From an uncultured Hyphomicrobiales bacterium (GTDB lineage: Bacteria; Pseudomonadota; Alphaproteobacteria; Rhizobiales; Beijerinckiaceae), in NCBI GenBank assembly GCA_903918155.1, contig CAIXDD010000237.1:1-21933 (forward strand): a stretch of 21,933 bases of DNA, written 5' to 3'. The notes under the pieces were generated by a model. It did not search any database. It was not told the origin of the DNA and saw nothing but the letters and a program-made list of their open reading frames with translations. Position numbers and translations under genes: made by a program. Positions 7,543 to 15,109 of this stretch are shown here, piece by piece. Every line of letters starts with the position of its first letter. Positions within the stretch are counted from its first letter, which is position 1.

Positions 7543-8619
7543 TCAGGGATGCACCGTTTCGGTGAACCAGTCGGTGGGCAGGCTATGGCCTGCGCCCGCC
7601 TCCACCGCGCGTTTGTAGATGACGGAGCCTGCGGCCGCGAATTGATAGCCGAGGCCGAGATTGTTGAGGAAACACGTCACCTGCGCGTCGTCGTCGCGGC
7701 CGCTCACATAGCCGGCGATGAGCTGCGGCAAGGCGGGGAATGTCTTGAAGTCGAGCGCGTTCGCCGCGTTCCAGCCGGCCTCTTTCGTGTTCTCGCGGAA
7801 ATTCGCGCCCTTCGCCACCACCAGAATGGGCGAGGTGTCGTGGGTGTGCACGGCGACCTTGTGGGCGGCCTTGATCGCGGCCGGCTCGATCTCCGGCTTC
7901 TTGATGGAGGAGAGATGCATGCCGGGCTCCACCCAGCGCTGGAAGAAAATGGGATCGAGCGAATTCGATCCGCACATGACGATGTCGACGCCCTTCACGG
8001 CGTCTTCGGGCTGCGCGACGGCCTCGACGGGGATGCCGAGCTGTTCGCTCATGCGCGCGGCGAAGGCCTCGCAATTGGCGCGCGTGGGCGAATGGCAGCG
8101 GATGTGGCGGATGTCGCGCACTGCGCAGGCGGCGGTGAGCTGCGTCTCCGCCTGCCAGCCCGAGCCCAGAAGGCCGATGGTCTGCGCATTCGCGCGCGCC
8201 ATATATTTCACGCCAAGCCCATTGGTGGCGCCCACGCGCATGCGCTGGAGGACGCCGTCGGGAAAGATCGCCAGCGGCTCGCCGTTATGCGTGGAGAACA
8301 GAAGCACGAGGCCGACGTAACGATCATTGGGGGCGGCGGGAATCTTCACGCGCCGGCGCGTATTGCCCACCAGCGGATTGGTGACGATGTCGGAATTGAT
8401 GCGGATCGCGCCCACGCCCAGTTTCGGCACCACGCCGTCCATGGATTTCAGGCCATAGATCGCATCGTCGCTATAGGTTGTGGGGGTGATGCAATCGGAA
8501 CGCTGGCGCGAAATGCCGCGTCCCTCCGCCATCTCGACGTAAGCTTCTTCAAGCGCGGCGATGCAATCGGGCATTGTGAGGAGTTTTTCGACGTCGTCGT
8601 TGGACAGGATCAGGGTCAT
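7543..8619 (-). CDS. Ornithine cyclodeaminase / mu-crystallin family protein (copy 1)
   Basis: A 358-residue NAD(P)-binding protein of the OCD/mu-crystallin family, whose members act on amino acids or cyclic imines (deamination, ketimine reduction, opine-type amino acid dehydrogenation). The Rossmann motif GLLGSGWQA is at 149-157 and the conserved MRVGA at 127-131. Where classical ornithine cyclodeaminases have a catalytic Lys, this protein reads GAIRINSD (Arg73), and the region of the usual catalytic Asp reads KPEIEPAA. It may therefore not be a true ornithine cyclodeaminase. AGGAGGAG precedes the ATG by about 5 nt, and a promoter lies at 8668-8697. The downstream partner is the dihydroxyphthalate-decarboxylase-like gene. 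A second family member lies at 18100-19200. Confidence 0.87.
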   Translation of the reverse strand: MTLILSNDDVEKLLTMPDCIAALEEAYVEMAEGRGISRQRSDCITPTTYSDDAIYGLKSMDGVVPKLGVGAIRINSDIVTNPLVGNTRRRVKIPAAPNDRYVGLVLLFSTHNGEPLAIFPDGVLQRMRVGATNGLGVKYMARANAQTIGLLGSGWQAETQLTAACAVRDIRHIRCHSPTRANCEAFAARMSEQLGIPVEAVAQPEDAVKGVDIVMCGSNSLDPIFFQRWVEPGMHLSSIKKPEIEPAAIKAAHKVAVHTHDTSPILVVAKGANFRENTKEAGWNAANALDFKTFPALPQLIAGYVSGRDDDAQVTCFLNNLGLGYQFAAAGSVIYKRAVEAGAGHSLPTDWFTETVHP

Positions 8620-8667
8620 GTCGTCTCCTCCTGCGGCGGTTCGGCCGCGCTCTTGTTTCGTCTTTCG

Positions 8668-8697
8668 CTTATAAAGGCGCGGCGCGCGGCCTGTCCA
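8668..8697 (-). promoter_or_regulatory. Sigma70-type promoter of the OCD copy 1 - decarboxylase-like operon
   Basis: On the minus strand, TGGACA (8697-8692, 5 of 6 matches to TTGACA), an 18-bp spacer and TATAAG (8673-8668, 5 of 6 matches). The start site would be near 8661, a leader of about 42 nt. This makes the operon independent of the lipocalin and TctC genes upstream. Confidence 0.5.
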
Positions 8698-8734
8698 TCG
8701 GCGGCGCTTGCGTCTTCGCTCAGGCCTTCCGCGC

Positions 8735-9343
8735 TCAGGTTTTGGGCGCGCAGACGGGCGGGCTGTGGTCCACGCGCTCGAGTTTTTCGACGGGGAAGCC
8801 CAGCGCGCGCGCCTGTGCGACGAGGTCGTCGCGAACGGCTGCGGGCAGATCGGGCTTGCGCGCCAGGATCCACAGGTAATCGCGCGTCGGCCCCGCCACC
8901 ATCGCCCAGGAATAGGCGCGCCGGTCGAGGGCGATGACGTGATAGCCGCCGGCGAGCGGCCAGAAGAAGGTGACGGACAGGCTCGCCACATCCGCGCTCT
9001 GCTGGAAGGTCGCGCGCCCTTCGATGCTGCGCCAGCGGCAGGCTGCGCGATCGAAGCCGCGATTGACGACCTTCACGCCGTCGCCCTCGATCGCATAACG
9101 CGCCGTGACATTGGTGAGCCCGCGCTCGAAAGCGTGATCGAGCCGCAGGATCGCGCGCCATTCGCCTTGATAGCGCGCCGCGTCGAACCCGCGCACGGAG
9201 CTGACGCCCTCCGGCGCGCTCACGCAGCCGGCGAGCGCCATCAGGCCCGCGCAGGCGATCCACACGCGCAAGAATGGGCGCAAGAATGGGCGCAAGAGAG
9301 GGCGCAAGAGAGGGCGCAAGCGATGATGCGGGACGGCGCGCAT
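8735..9343 (-). CDS. Lipocalin family lipoprotein (Blc-like)
   Basis: About 202 residues. A lipoprotein signal ends in the lipobox LAGC (Cys40 from this start). The lipocalin GxW motif follows in YQGEWRAILRLDHAFERGL, and the late strand TRDYLWILARKPDL is typical of bacterial lipocalins. It probably sits in the outer membrane and binds a small hydrophobic ligand. The signal-peptide n-region is unusual: it contains RPLL/RPFL units encoded by a 12-bp tandem repeat (9266-9325), making it long and rich in arginine. The start is unsure. ATG 9343 is used, but a TTG at 9352 overlaps the TctC stop (TTGA). Neither has a clear ribosome binding site, which suggests coupling to tctC. Confidence 0.82.
   Translation of the reverse strand: MRAVPHHRLRPLLRPLLRPFLRPFLRVWIACAGLMALAGCVSAPEGVSSVRGFDAARYQGEWRAILRLDHAFERGLTNVTARYAIEGDGVKVVNRGFDRAACRWRSIEGRATFQQSADVASLSVTFFWPLAGGYHVIALDRRAYSWAMVAGPTRDYLWILARKPDLPAAVRDDLVAQARALGFPVEKLERVDHSPPVCAPKT
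9266..9325. repeat. Five 12-bp tandem repeats inside the lipocalin signal peptide
   Basis: Units are GCGCAAGAATGG twice (9266-9289), GCGCAAGAGAGG twice (9290-9313) and a diverged GCGCAAGCGATG (9314-9325). On the minus strand they encode HRLR, PLLR, PLLR, PFLR, PFLR. Copy-number changes would stay in frame and lengthen or shorten the basic n-region. Confidence 0.9.
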
Positions 9344-9348
9344 GGGGT

Positions 9349-10386
9349 TCAACGAATTTTCACGCCGGAGGTTTCGATCAGCTCGCGCACGCGCTTGCTC
9401 TCCGTCTGCAGCGCCTTCAGGAAGGCGTCCGCGTCCCCGCCCACGGGCTCCACGCCCACGGCCTCAAGCCGCTTGATCACGTCGGGGTCTTTCGCGGCCT
9501 CCGCGGCCTCCGCCGCGATCCTGCGCTTGACGTCTTCGGGCGTGCCCGCCCGGCCATAGACGCCGATGATGACCGAATAATCGTAATTGGGGATCACTTC
9601 CGCGATGGAGGGCAGGTCTGGCGCGAGGCTGGACCGTTTCGCGCCATTGGCGGCGAGCATTTTCACCTGATTGGTCTCCGCCGCGCCCTTGAGCGAGAGA
9701 TAGGCGGAGAACAGCGCCTCCACATGGCCGCCGAGCAGGGCGGGCACGGATTCGCCGGTGCCCTTGAAAGGCACATGGGTGATCTCAAGCTTCTGGCCCA
9801 GCGCCAGCGCGACCATGGAGAGATGGTGATTGCTGCCCACGCCCGACGAGCCGTAATTCAGCTTGCCGGAATTGGCGCGCACATGGGCGATGAATTCGGC
9901 GAGCGAATTGGCCGGCACTTTCGGATGGACCGCGAGGAAGAGCGGCGCATCGGCGAGATAGGCGACCGGCGTGAGGTCTTTCTCGGCATAGGCGAGCGCG
10001 GGATTGTTGATCGGATTGACCGACCAGATGGCGCCGTCGGTGACGACGAACGTATAGCCATTGGCGGGCGCGCCCAGCATGGCGCCCACGGCCACCGCGC
10101 CATTGCCGCCTGCGCGGTTCTCGATGACGATGGATTGTCCGAGCTTCGTCTCCATGCGGCGGCCGAAAATGCGCGCCACCGTGTCGGGCAGGCCGCCGGC
10201 GGGATGGGTGATGATGAAGCGGATGGGCTGGGCGGGCCAGGCGGCGCCCTGCGCCTGCGCGGGCCCTGCGCCCCATGTCAGCGCGGCTCCCAATGCGGCT
10301 CCCAAGGCGGCTCCCAAGGCTGCTCTTCTGGCGATACCCTTGGCGCGCGCGAGCGCTGCTCCCTGCGCGGCGATCGACCGGTTCAT
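9349..10386 (-). CDS. Bug/TctC family tricarboxylate-transporter binding protein (orphan)
   Basis: A 345-residue periplasmic binding protein of the Bug/TctC family, which captures organic acids for TctAB-type transporters. A signal peptide with cleavage near AQA-Q (residue 45) is followed by WPAQPIRFIITHPAGGLPDT, NRAGGNGAVAVGAM, NYGSSGVGSNHHLS and HVPFKGTGESVPALLGGHVE, all conserved family motifs. GGAGGGG lies about 7 nt before the ATG. No tctA or tctB is adjacent. Such orphans are common in proteobacteria and may share the TctAB at 13.6-15.7 kb. The hydrophobic core of its signal peptide contains ALGA repeats from a 12-bp tandem repeat. Its stop overlaps a possible start of the lipocalin gene. 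Confidence 0.9.
   Translation of the reverse strand: MNRSIAAQGAALARAKGIARRAALGAALGAALGAALTWGAGPAQAQGAAWPAQPIRFIITHPAGGLPDTVARIFGRRMETKLGQSIVIENRAGGNGAVAVGAMLGAPANGYTFVVTDGAIWSVNPINNPALAYAEKDLTPVAYLADAPLFLAVHPKVPANSLAEFIAHVRANSGKLNYGSSGVGSNHHLSMVALALGQKLEITHVPFKGTGESVPALLGGHVEALFSAYLSLKGAAETNQVKMLAANGAKRSSLAPDLPSIAEVIPNYDYSVIIGVYGRAGTPEDVKRRIAAEAAEAAKDPDVIKRLEAVGVEPVGGDADAFLKALQTESKRVRELIETSGVKIR
10283..10318. repeat. Three 12-bp tandem repeats inside the TctC signal peptide
   Basis: GCGGCTCCCAAT (10283-10294) is followed by two copies of GCGGCTCCCAAG (10295-10318). On the minus strand they encode repeating Ala-Leu-Gly-Ala in the hydrophobic core of the signal peptide. The sequence differs from the lipocalin repeat, but the period and location are the same. 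Confidence 0.88.
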
Positions 10387-10487
10387 GCGTTTCCCCTCCG
10401 CTTGCGGAATTGCGCCGGGGCGCGTCTGCCGGCGCCTCCGATCGAGTGAGGGTAAACCGCCCCCGCCGCGGGTCAAGCGTCCTTGGC

Positions 10488-10516
10488 TTGACAGGCGGGC
10501 GAGCCTGACCATGATG
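10488..10516 (+). promoter_or_regulatory. Possible promoter for the MFS - cupin unit
   Basis: A consensus TTGACA at 10488-10493 is followed after 17 bp by ATGATG at 10511-10516, a weak -10. It lies in the 255-bp divergent region between tctC and the MFS gene and points at the MFS gene, leaving a leader of about 120 nt. The -35 is convincing, the -10 less so. Confidence 0.35.
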
Positions 10517-10641
10517 CGCCGCAAAACGAGGGGGACCGTCTGACGAGGCCTGCGGGCGCGCCGACGCGGCCCGTCTCGCATTCATGGCGGCTTCTGGTCT
10601 GGCGTGCGGCGCCGTGCGGAGCCCGCGCTGCGAAGGGTCAG

Positions 10642-11889
10642 ATGAGTCTCAAAGTCCCCACGATCGTCAAACGCAACGTGGCCTTGTTCGCCATCGCGCA
10701 ATCCTTCACCGGCGCCGGCACGCAATTCTCCTACGGCTTCGGTCCGTTGATGGTGGTGAGCCTCACGGGCTCGGCCGGGCTTGCGGGCCTGTCGGTGGGG
10801 CTGGTGGGCGTCAGCCGTTTCCTCGTCGCCTATCCGATGGGGAAGATCACGGATTCGCGCGGCCGCAAGTCCGGCATCTATCTCGGCCTCGCGCTGGCGC
10901 TCGCCGGCACGCTGACGCTGGGCCTTGCGATGATCGCGAAATCGATCTGGCTGTTCGTGTTCGGCATGCTGCTGTTCGGCATGGGCATGAACGGCGCGCA
11001 GCAGATGCGCGTGGGCGCGGCCGACATGTTCCCGCCGTCCATGCGCGCGCAGGGGCTCGGCTATCTCGCGCTGGGATCGCTGGGCGGGCTCGTGCTCTCG
11101 CCGATTCTGGTCGCCATGTCCGATCCGCTGTCGCGCAGCCTCGGCGTGGACGCGCTGGGCCTGCCGTGGCTCTTCATGCCGATCCTCATTCTTCTGGGAA
11201 TGGGCGTCGTCGCCTATGTGCGCCCTGATCCCAAGACCATCGGCATGGACCTTGCGGCCTATTGGCCCGGCTATACGGCGCCGGAGCGGCGCGCGGGCGC
11301 GGGCGCGGATGCGGGCGAATTCACGCCGATGAAATTATGGCGCGATCCCGGCGCGCGGCTGGCGATCCTGTCCAATTGCGCAGGCACGGGCAATATGTCC
11401 ATCGTCATGGTGCTCACCTCGCTGGTGCTCGCCCATCACGGCCATTCGCTGCTTGCGATCGCGGCGTCCCACACATTCCATGCGGTGGGGATGTTCGCCT
11501 TCACGATCCCGCTGGGCAAGCTCGCCGACCGATACGGGCGGCCGCAGGTGATGTATCCGGGCGTGTTCGTCTCGCTGATCGGCGCGGCGCTCGTCGCCTT
11601 CACGCCGGGCATGGTCACCGTCACGCTGGGCACGTTTCTCGTGGGATTGGGCTGGGCGGCGGCCAATGTGGCCGCGACGGCGCTGGTCGCCGATCGCGTG
11701 ACCACGCAGGAGCGCGGCCGCGCCATCGGCGTGAACGACAGTTTCGGCGGCGCGAGCACGGTCTTCGCCGCTTTCGTCACCGGCCCGCTCATCGAATGGT
11801 ATGGGCTGGCCGCCACCGGGGTCACAGCCGTGGCGCTGGCGGCGATTCCGCTGCTCGTGCGCGCCTTCAGCGGCCCGCCGCCGAAATAG
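10642..11889 (+). CDS. Major facilitator superfamily transporter
   Basis: A 415-residue inner-membrane transporter with about 12 hydrophobic segments in two halves. The MFS motif A, GKITDSRGRKSG, lies between helices 2 and 3 (about residues 67-78). Its counterpart in the second half, GKLADRYGRPQV, lies at about 292-303. A hydrophilic central loop (PERRAGAGADAGEFTP) separates the halves. The substrate is not evident: the gene sits beside cupin and organic-acid genes, which makes uptake or efflux of an organic anion plausible by inference. AAGGG precedes the ATG by about 6 nt. It is followed after 64 bp by the cupin gene and a shared terminator. Confidence 0.87.
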   Translation: MSLKVPTIVKRNVALFAIAQSFTGAGTQFSYGFGPLMVVSLTGSAGLAGLSVGLVGVSRFLVAYPMGKITDSRGRKSGIYLGLALALAGTLTLGLAMIAKSIWLFVFGMLLFGMGMNGAQQMRVGAADMFPPSMRAQGLGYLALGSLGGLVLSPILVAMSDPLSRSLGVDALGLPWLFMPILILLGMGVVAYVRPDPKTIGMDLAAYWPGYTAPERRAGAGADAGEFTPMKLWRDPGARLAILSNCAGTGNMSIVMVLTSLVLAHHGHSLLAIAASHTFHAVGMFAFTIPLGKLADRYGRPQVMYPGVFVSLIGAALVAFTPGMVTVTLGTFLVGLGWAAANVAATALVADRVTTQERGRAIGVNDSFGGASTVFAAFVTGPLIEWYGLAATGVTAVALAAIPLLVRAFSGPPPK

Positions 11890-11953
11890 GGAGTCTGGAC
11901 GCTGCCGGCGGGCGCGGCTAAAGTCGCGACCATCAAATCATTGGGAGGTAAGC

Positions 11954-12400
11954 ATGTCGGACATCGACCACGACGCCGCGGAAGCCGCGATCCAGACGTT
12001 CAGCTTCAAGGCGCCGGAAACCTACGACCGCCGCAAGGCCATCGTGCGCCTCACCAGCAATGAGCGCGGGCAGGCGGCGGTTCATTGCCTCGGGCAGGGC
12101 GGCGAGAACAATCTCCATTATCACGCGGGCGTGGACATCACCTGGATGGTGCTGAAGGGCCGTGCGCGCTTCTATGGCCCGGAGGACGTGGTGCGCGGCG
12201 AATTCGGCCCGCATGAAGGCATCCTCATTCCCGCCGGCGCCCGCTACTGGTTCGAGAGCTGCGGCAAGGACGATCTGGAGCTTCTGCAGATCAAGACCTT
12301 CCACAAGGGCCGCGGCACCGACAAGCGCATCGACGCCGCGCCGCGCGATTACGACATCCAGGCCGGGGCGAGCCATTTCGAGGCTTCGAAAGTCTCCTGA
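11954..12400 (+). CDS. Single-domain cupin protein
   Basis: A 148-residue cupin. The first cupin motif reads NLHYHAGVDITWMVLKGRARFYG (residues 53-75): His55 and His57 are the HxH metal ligands, with Asp61 where Glu is usual. In the second motif, ILIPAGARYWFES (90-102), the usual metal-binding His appears to be replaced by Tyr98. The metal site is therefore incomplete or altered, and the protein may be a ligand-binding cupin rather than a dioxygenase. GGGAGG lies about 5 nt before the ATG. It is the second gene after the MFS transporter and ends at a strong intrinsic terminator, so it is probably co-transcribed with the transporter. Confidence 0.82.
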   Translation: MSDIDHDAAEAAIQTFSFKAPETYDRRKAIVRLTSNERGQAAVHCLGQGGENNLHYHAGVDITWMVLKGRARFYGPEDVVRGEFGPHEGILIPAGARYWFESCGKDDLELLQIKTFHKGRGTDKRIDAAPRDYDIQAGASHFEASKVS

Positions 12401-12425
12401 AGGCTTTTCCGCTGCGCGGATGCGG

Positions 12426-12456
12426 GCGGCCGGAGCGATCCGGCCGCTTTTCTTTT
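12426..12456 (+). terminator. Rho-independent terminator of the MFS - cupin unit
   Basis: GCGGCCGGA and TCCGGCCGC form a perfect 9-bp stem closed by a GCGA (GNRA-type) tetraloop, followed by TTTTCTTTT. It starts 26 nt after the cupin stop codon. Confidence 0.9.
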
Positions 12457-12484
12457 GCGCCGGGCGGGGCCAGCCGCGGCGCGA

Positions 12485-13204
12485 TCAGAAATTATAGCTC
12501 AGGCCCATGCGCGCGCTGGTCGCGCGGGTCGTGGAACTGACCGTCTTCGGGCTGGTGGGGCCCACATAGGATTTGTCGGCGTAATTCGAATAGGCGTATT
12601 CGATCCGCGTGGTCCATTTCTCGCCGATGGCGCGCTCCAGCCCGCCGCCCAAGGTCCAGCCGATGTGATTGGCCTTGAGGGACCATGCGGCGCTGCTCGC
12701 GCCATTGGGCTTCTGATAGGTCGCGGAGACGGAAGCCTCCTCGCGCAGCGCCGCCACGCCGCCGGCGACGAAGGCCAGCGTCTGCGGCGTGACAAGATAA
12801 CCAAGCCGCAGGCCCGCTGAGCCGGCGAGCGTCGCGTTCAGCGCCACGCGCGCATCGGTGGTGACGCTGGCGCCGTCGATGGTCTCCTGCAGGACCTTGC
12901 GCGCTTCCGTCGCGGTCTTGGGCAGGGAGAGCGTGGTTTCGAGGCCGAGCACGACATCGGCGCCCACGCGCACATTGTAGCCCGCATAGCCGCCCCAGAC
13001 GAAGCGCTTGCCGCGCGCCGATTCGGCCAGCGAAACGTCCGCCGCATTGGCGGTCGAGACCGTGCCGTCATACAGGCCATGGGCGCCGGCGTAGAAGCCG
13101 CTGAAGGTCTGCGCGCCGGCGGCGCCGGCCGGCAAAAGGGCGGCGGCGGCGAGGGCGGCGGCGAAGAGGGCGGCGAGGGGAAGCGGAGAGCGGGCGGCGC
13201 GCAT
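12485..13204 (-). CDS. Outer membrane beta-barrel protein (Omp25/opacity-protein type)
   Basis: A 239-residue outer-membrane protein. A signal peptide with cleavage near AGAAGA-Q (residue 31) is followed by FSGFYAGAHGLYDG, a typical first strand of Omp25/31-like eight-stranded barrels. Alternating strands such as RFVWGGYAGYNVRVGADVVLGLE, GWTLGGGLERAIGEKW and TTRIEYAYSNYADKSY follow, and the protein ends in SYNF with the C-terminal Phe needed for barrel insertion. GAGGAC lies about 4 nt before the ATG. A TTAACCAT palindrome 30-49 bp upstream may be a CtrA control site. It is convergent with the cupin gene and probably monocistronic. Confidence 0.87.
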   Translation of the reverse strand: MRAARSPLPLAALFAAALAAAALLPAGAAGAQTFSGFYAGAHGLYDGTVSTANAADVSLAESARGKRFVWGGYAGYNVRVGADVVLGLETTLSLPKTATEARKVLQETIDGASVTTDARVALNATLAGSAGLRLGYLVTPQTLAFVAGGVAALREEASVSATYQKPNGASSAAWSLKANHIGWTLGGGLERAIGEKWTTRIEYAYSNYADKSYVGPTSPKTVSSTTRATSARMGLSYNF

Positions 13205-13233
13205 GAAGTCCTCGGTCGGAAATCGACTTGGAC

Positions 13234-13253
13234 TTAACCATGATTATGGTTAA
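13234..13253. promoter_or_regulatory. Perfect TTAACCAT inverted repeat, candidate CtrA-type operator
   Basis: TTAACCAT (13234-13241) and ATGGTTAA (13246-13253) are exact reverse complements around the 4-bp centre GATT. TTAACCAT matches the half-site reported for the cell-cycle regulator CtrA in alphaproteobacteria. It lies 30-49 bp upstream of the outer-membrane protein start codon, in the promoter position, and just downstream of the 35-aa ORF. A general hairpin role is an alternative. Confidence 0.5.
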
Positions 13254-13275
13254 CGAAGCCTTGCGACTTGCGCGC

Positions 13276-13383
13276 TCACCCGCGCAGAAAGGCGTCGAAC
13301 AGGCTCGCGTAAGGCGTGCGCGAGCGGAAGAAAGGCGCGTCGGCCTCGCTCAAGGCGGCGGCGAATTCCAGAATCAGGCGCAT
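13276..13383 (-). CDS. Possible 35-residue small protein
   Basis: A short ORF on the minus strand, MRLILEFAAALSEADAPFFR followed by SRTPYASLFDAFLRG and TGA. I do not recognise it. It is supported by a good AGGAG site about 10 nt before the ATG and by lying alone in the gap between the outer-membrane protein gene and tctA. Hydrophobic and aromatic residues alternate with charges, compatible with an amphipathic helix, and there is no signal peptide. It is 71 bp upstream of the outer-membrane protein gene on the same strand, with the TTAACCAT palindrome between, so it could also be a regulatory leader ORF. Chance remains possible. Confidence 0.4.
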   Translation of the reverse strand: MRLILEFAAALSEADAPFFRSRTPYASLFDAFLRG

Positions 13384-13437
13384 CGCGTCTCGTCTCCTGT
13401 TGGGGCGTCGCAACGTCTAAAGCGCGTTCTAAAATCG

Positions 13438-13466
13438 TTCCAATCGATAGTTTCGGTTTTTATGAT
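13438..13466 (+). promoter_or_regulatory. Possible promoter for the tctABC-cupin-OCD run
   Basis: TTCCAA (13438-13443), a 17-bp spacer and TATGAT (13461-13466, 5 of 6 -10 matches) lie in an AT-richer patch, unusual in this GC-rich window. The distance to the tctA start codon is about 130 bp, leaving room for a regulator site. The -35 is weak, so an activator may be needed. Confidence 0.35.
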
Positions 13467-13597
13467 AGGCTGCGCCGATTATCTGGCCTCCTGCGCGTCT
13501 TTCTTGCGCCGTTCTCTTGCGCGGTGCGGCGCGCGATTTACTCGGGGGGGCGGCGCGATTAAGAGAGCGTTCGAGGAAACGGGAGGGAATCGCCGTC

Positions 13598-15109
13598 ATG
13601 GTCGATGCTATCGGCGCCGGGCTTTGGGCCCTGGTCGGCAATCCGCAGACGATGGGGCTCATGCTGATCGCCGTTTTGATCGGCCTCATCGTGGGCGCCA
13701 CGCCCGGCATCGGCGGGCGGCTCTCCATCGCGCTCGCCATTCCCTTCGTCTTCGGCATGGACATGACGCAAGGCGCCGTGTTCCTCCTGACGATGCATGC
13801 TGTGAACGGCACGAGCGGCCAAATCTCCAGCATCATGTTCGGCGTGCCCGGCGACGGCGACGACGCCGCCACCACGATCGACGGCTATCCCATGGCGAAG
13901 AAGGGCGAGGCGGGCCGCGCGCTGGGCGCCTCGATCACCGCGTCGGGCGTGGGCGGCATTATCGGCGCCGGCGTTTTCGCGGTGATGATCCCGCTGCTTG
14001 AGCCTGTCGTGCTCGCGTTCAGCCCGGCGGAATTCTTCCTGCTCGCCATTCTCGGCATCACGTTCATCGCTTTCCTTGCGGGCAAGGGCCAGATTTTCAA
14101 GGGCATGATCGTCGGCCTGTTCGGCATGATGCTCGCCACCGTGGGCATGGACCCGCAGACGGGCACGGCGCGCTACGCCGGCGATTATCTCTTCCTGTGG
14201 GACGGGCTGAGCCTCGTCACGGCGGTGCTCGCGATTTTCGCTGTGCCCGAAATGATCTCGCTGGCCGCGCGCGGCGGCTCGATCTCCGCCCTGTCGGCGG
14301 AGACGGCGCATTTCTCCTACCGCCAATTGTTCCAGGGCGTGCTTGAAGTGCCGCGCCATTGGTTCCTCGCGCTGCGCACCTCCATCATCGGCGCGATGAT
14401 CGGCATGGTGCCGGGGCTCGGCGGCTCGGCGGCCGCGTGGATGTGCTACGGCCATGCGGTGCAGACGTCGAAACATCCCGAGCGTTTCGGCCATGGCGCG
14501 GTGGAGGGCGTGATCGCGCCCGAGACCGCCAGCAATGCGAAAGAAGGCGGATCGCTGCTGCCCACCCTGTTCTTCGGCATTCCCGGTTCGTCGGGCATGG
14601 CGGTGCTGATGGGCGCCTTCCTCATTCTGGGCATCCAGCCCGGCCCCGCGATGATGACCACGAATCTCGACCTCGTGTGGACGCTGATCTGGGCGCTCGT
14701 GGTCGGCAATCTGATCGCGGTGAGCTTCCTTTTGTTCATCACGCGCTGGGTCGCGCTGCTCACCTTCGTGAATGGCGCCATGCTCGTCCCGTTCATCCTC
14801 GTTCTGGTGACGGTGGGCGCCTACGCCAATGAAGGGCAGTGGGAGAATCTCGTCATCCTGCTCGTCATCAGCGTGGTGGGCTGGGGCCTCATGCGGTGGG
14901 ATTGGCCGCGCGCGCCCTTCGTCATCGGCCTTGTTCTTGGCAAGATCGCCGAGGAATCGCTGCATAAGGCGCTTGGCCTGTGGGGTCTGGGCTTCTTCAC
15001 CCGGCCCCTCTCCCTCGTGCTCATCGGCATGATCGCCGTGACGATCGCCTACGCCCTTTACAACAACCTGCGCGGCAAGAACGCCATGCCTGTGGGAGCC
15101 GGATCATGA
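13598..15109 (+). CDS. tctA: Tripartite tricarboxylate transporter large membrane subunit TctA
   Basis: A 503-residue inner-membrane protein with about 11-12 hydrophobic segments, the large permease of a tripartite tricarboxylate transporter. Family signatures are LIVGATPGIGG near the N-terminus, PGDGDDAATTIDGYPMAKKG after the second helix, MVPGLGGSAAAWMCYGHA in the middle, and ETASNAKEGGSLLPTLFFGI followed by PGSSGMAVLMGA. The frame is open to 13517, but the start at 13598 (MVDAIGAGLWAL) has GGGAGGG about 10 nt upstream and fits the family N-terminus. It overlaps tctB by ATGA. With TctB and the binding protein downstream it should import a di- or tricarboxylate, driven by an ion gradient. 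Confidence 0.93.
   Translation: MVDAIGAGLWALVGNPQTMGLMLIAVLIGLIVGATPGIGGRLSIALAIPFVFGMDMTQGAVFLLTMHAVNGTSGQISSIMFGVPGDGDDAATTIDGYPMAKKGEAGRALGASITASGVGGIIGAGVFAVMIPLLEPVVLAFSPAEFFLLAILGITFIAFLAGKGQIFKGMIVGLFGMMLATVGMDPQTGTARYAGDYLFLWDGLSLVTAVLAIFAVPEMISLAARGGSISALSAETAHFSYRQLFQGVLEVPRHWFLALRTSIIGAMIGMVPGLGGSAAAWMCYGHAVQTSKHPERFGHGAVEGVIAPETASNAKEGGSLLPTLFFGIPGSSGMAVLMGAFLILGIQPGPAMMTTNLDLVWTLIWALVVGNLIAVSFLLFITRWVALLTFVNGAMLVPFILVLVTVGAYANEGQWENLVILLVISVVGWGLMRWDWPRAPFVIGLVLGKIAEESLHKALGLWGLGFFTRPLSLVLIGMIAVTIAYALYNNLRGKNAMPVGAGS

Noticed and set aside
13559..14965. 468-codon minus-strand frame antisense to tctA, and similar His/Arg/Asp-rich frames opposite the cupin and OCD genes
   Set aside because: The composition is that of a reverse-strand shadow and it overlaps a well-supported TctA gene fully.
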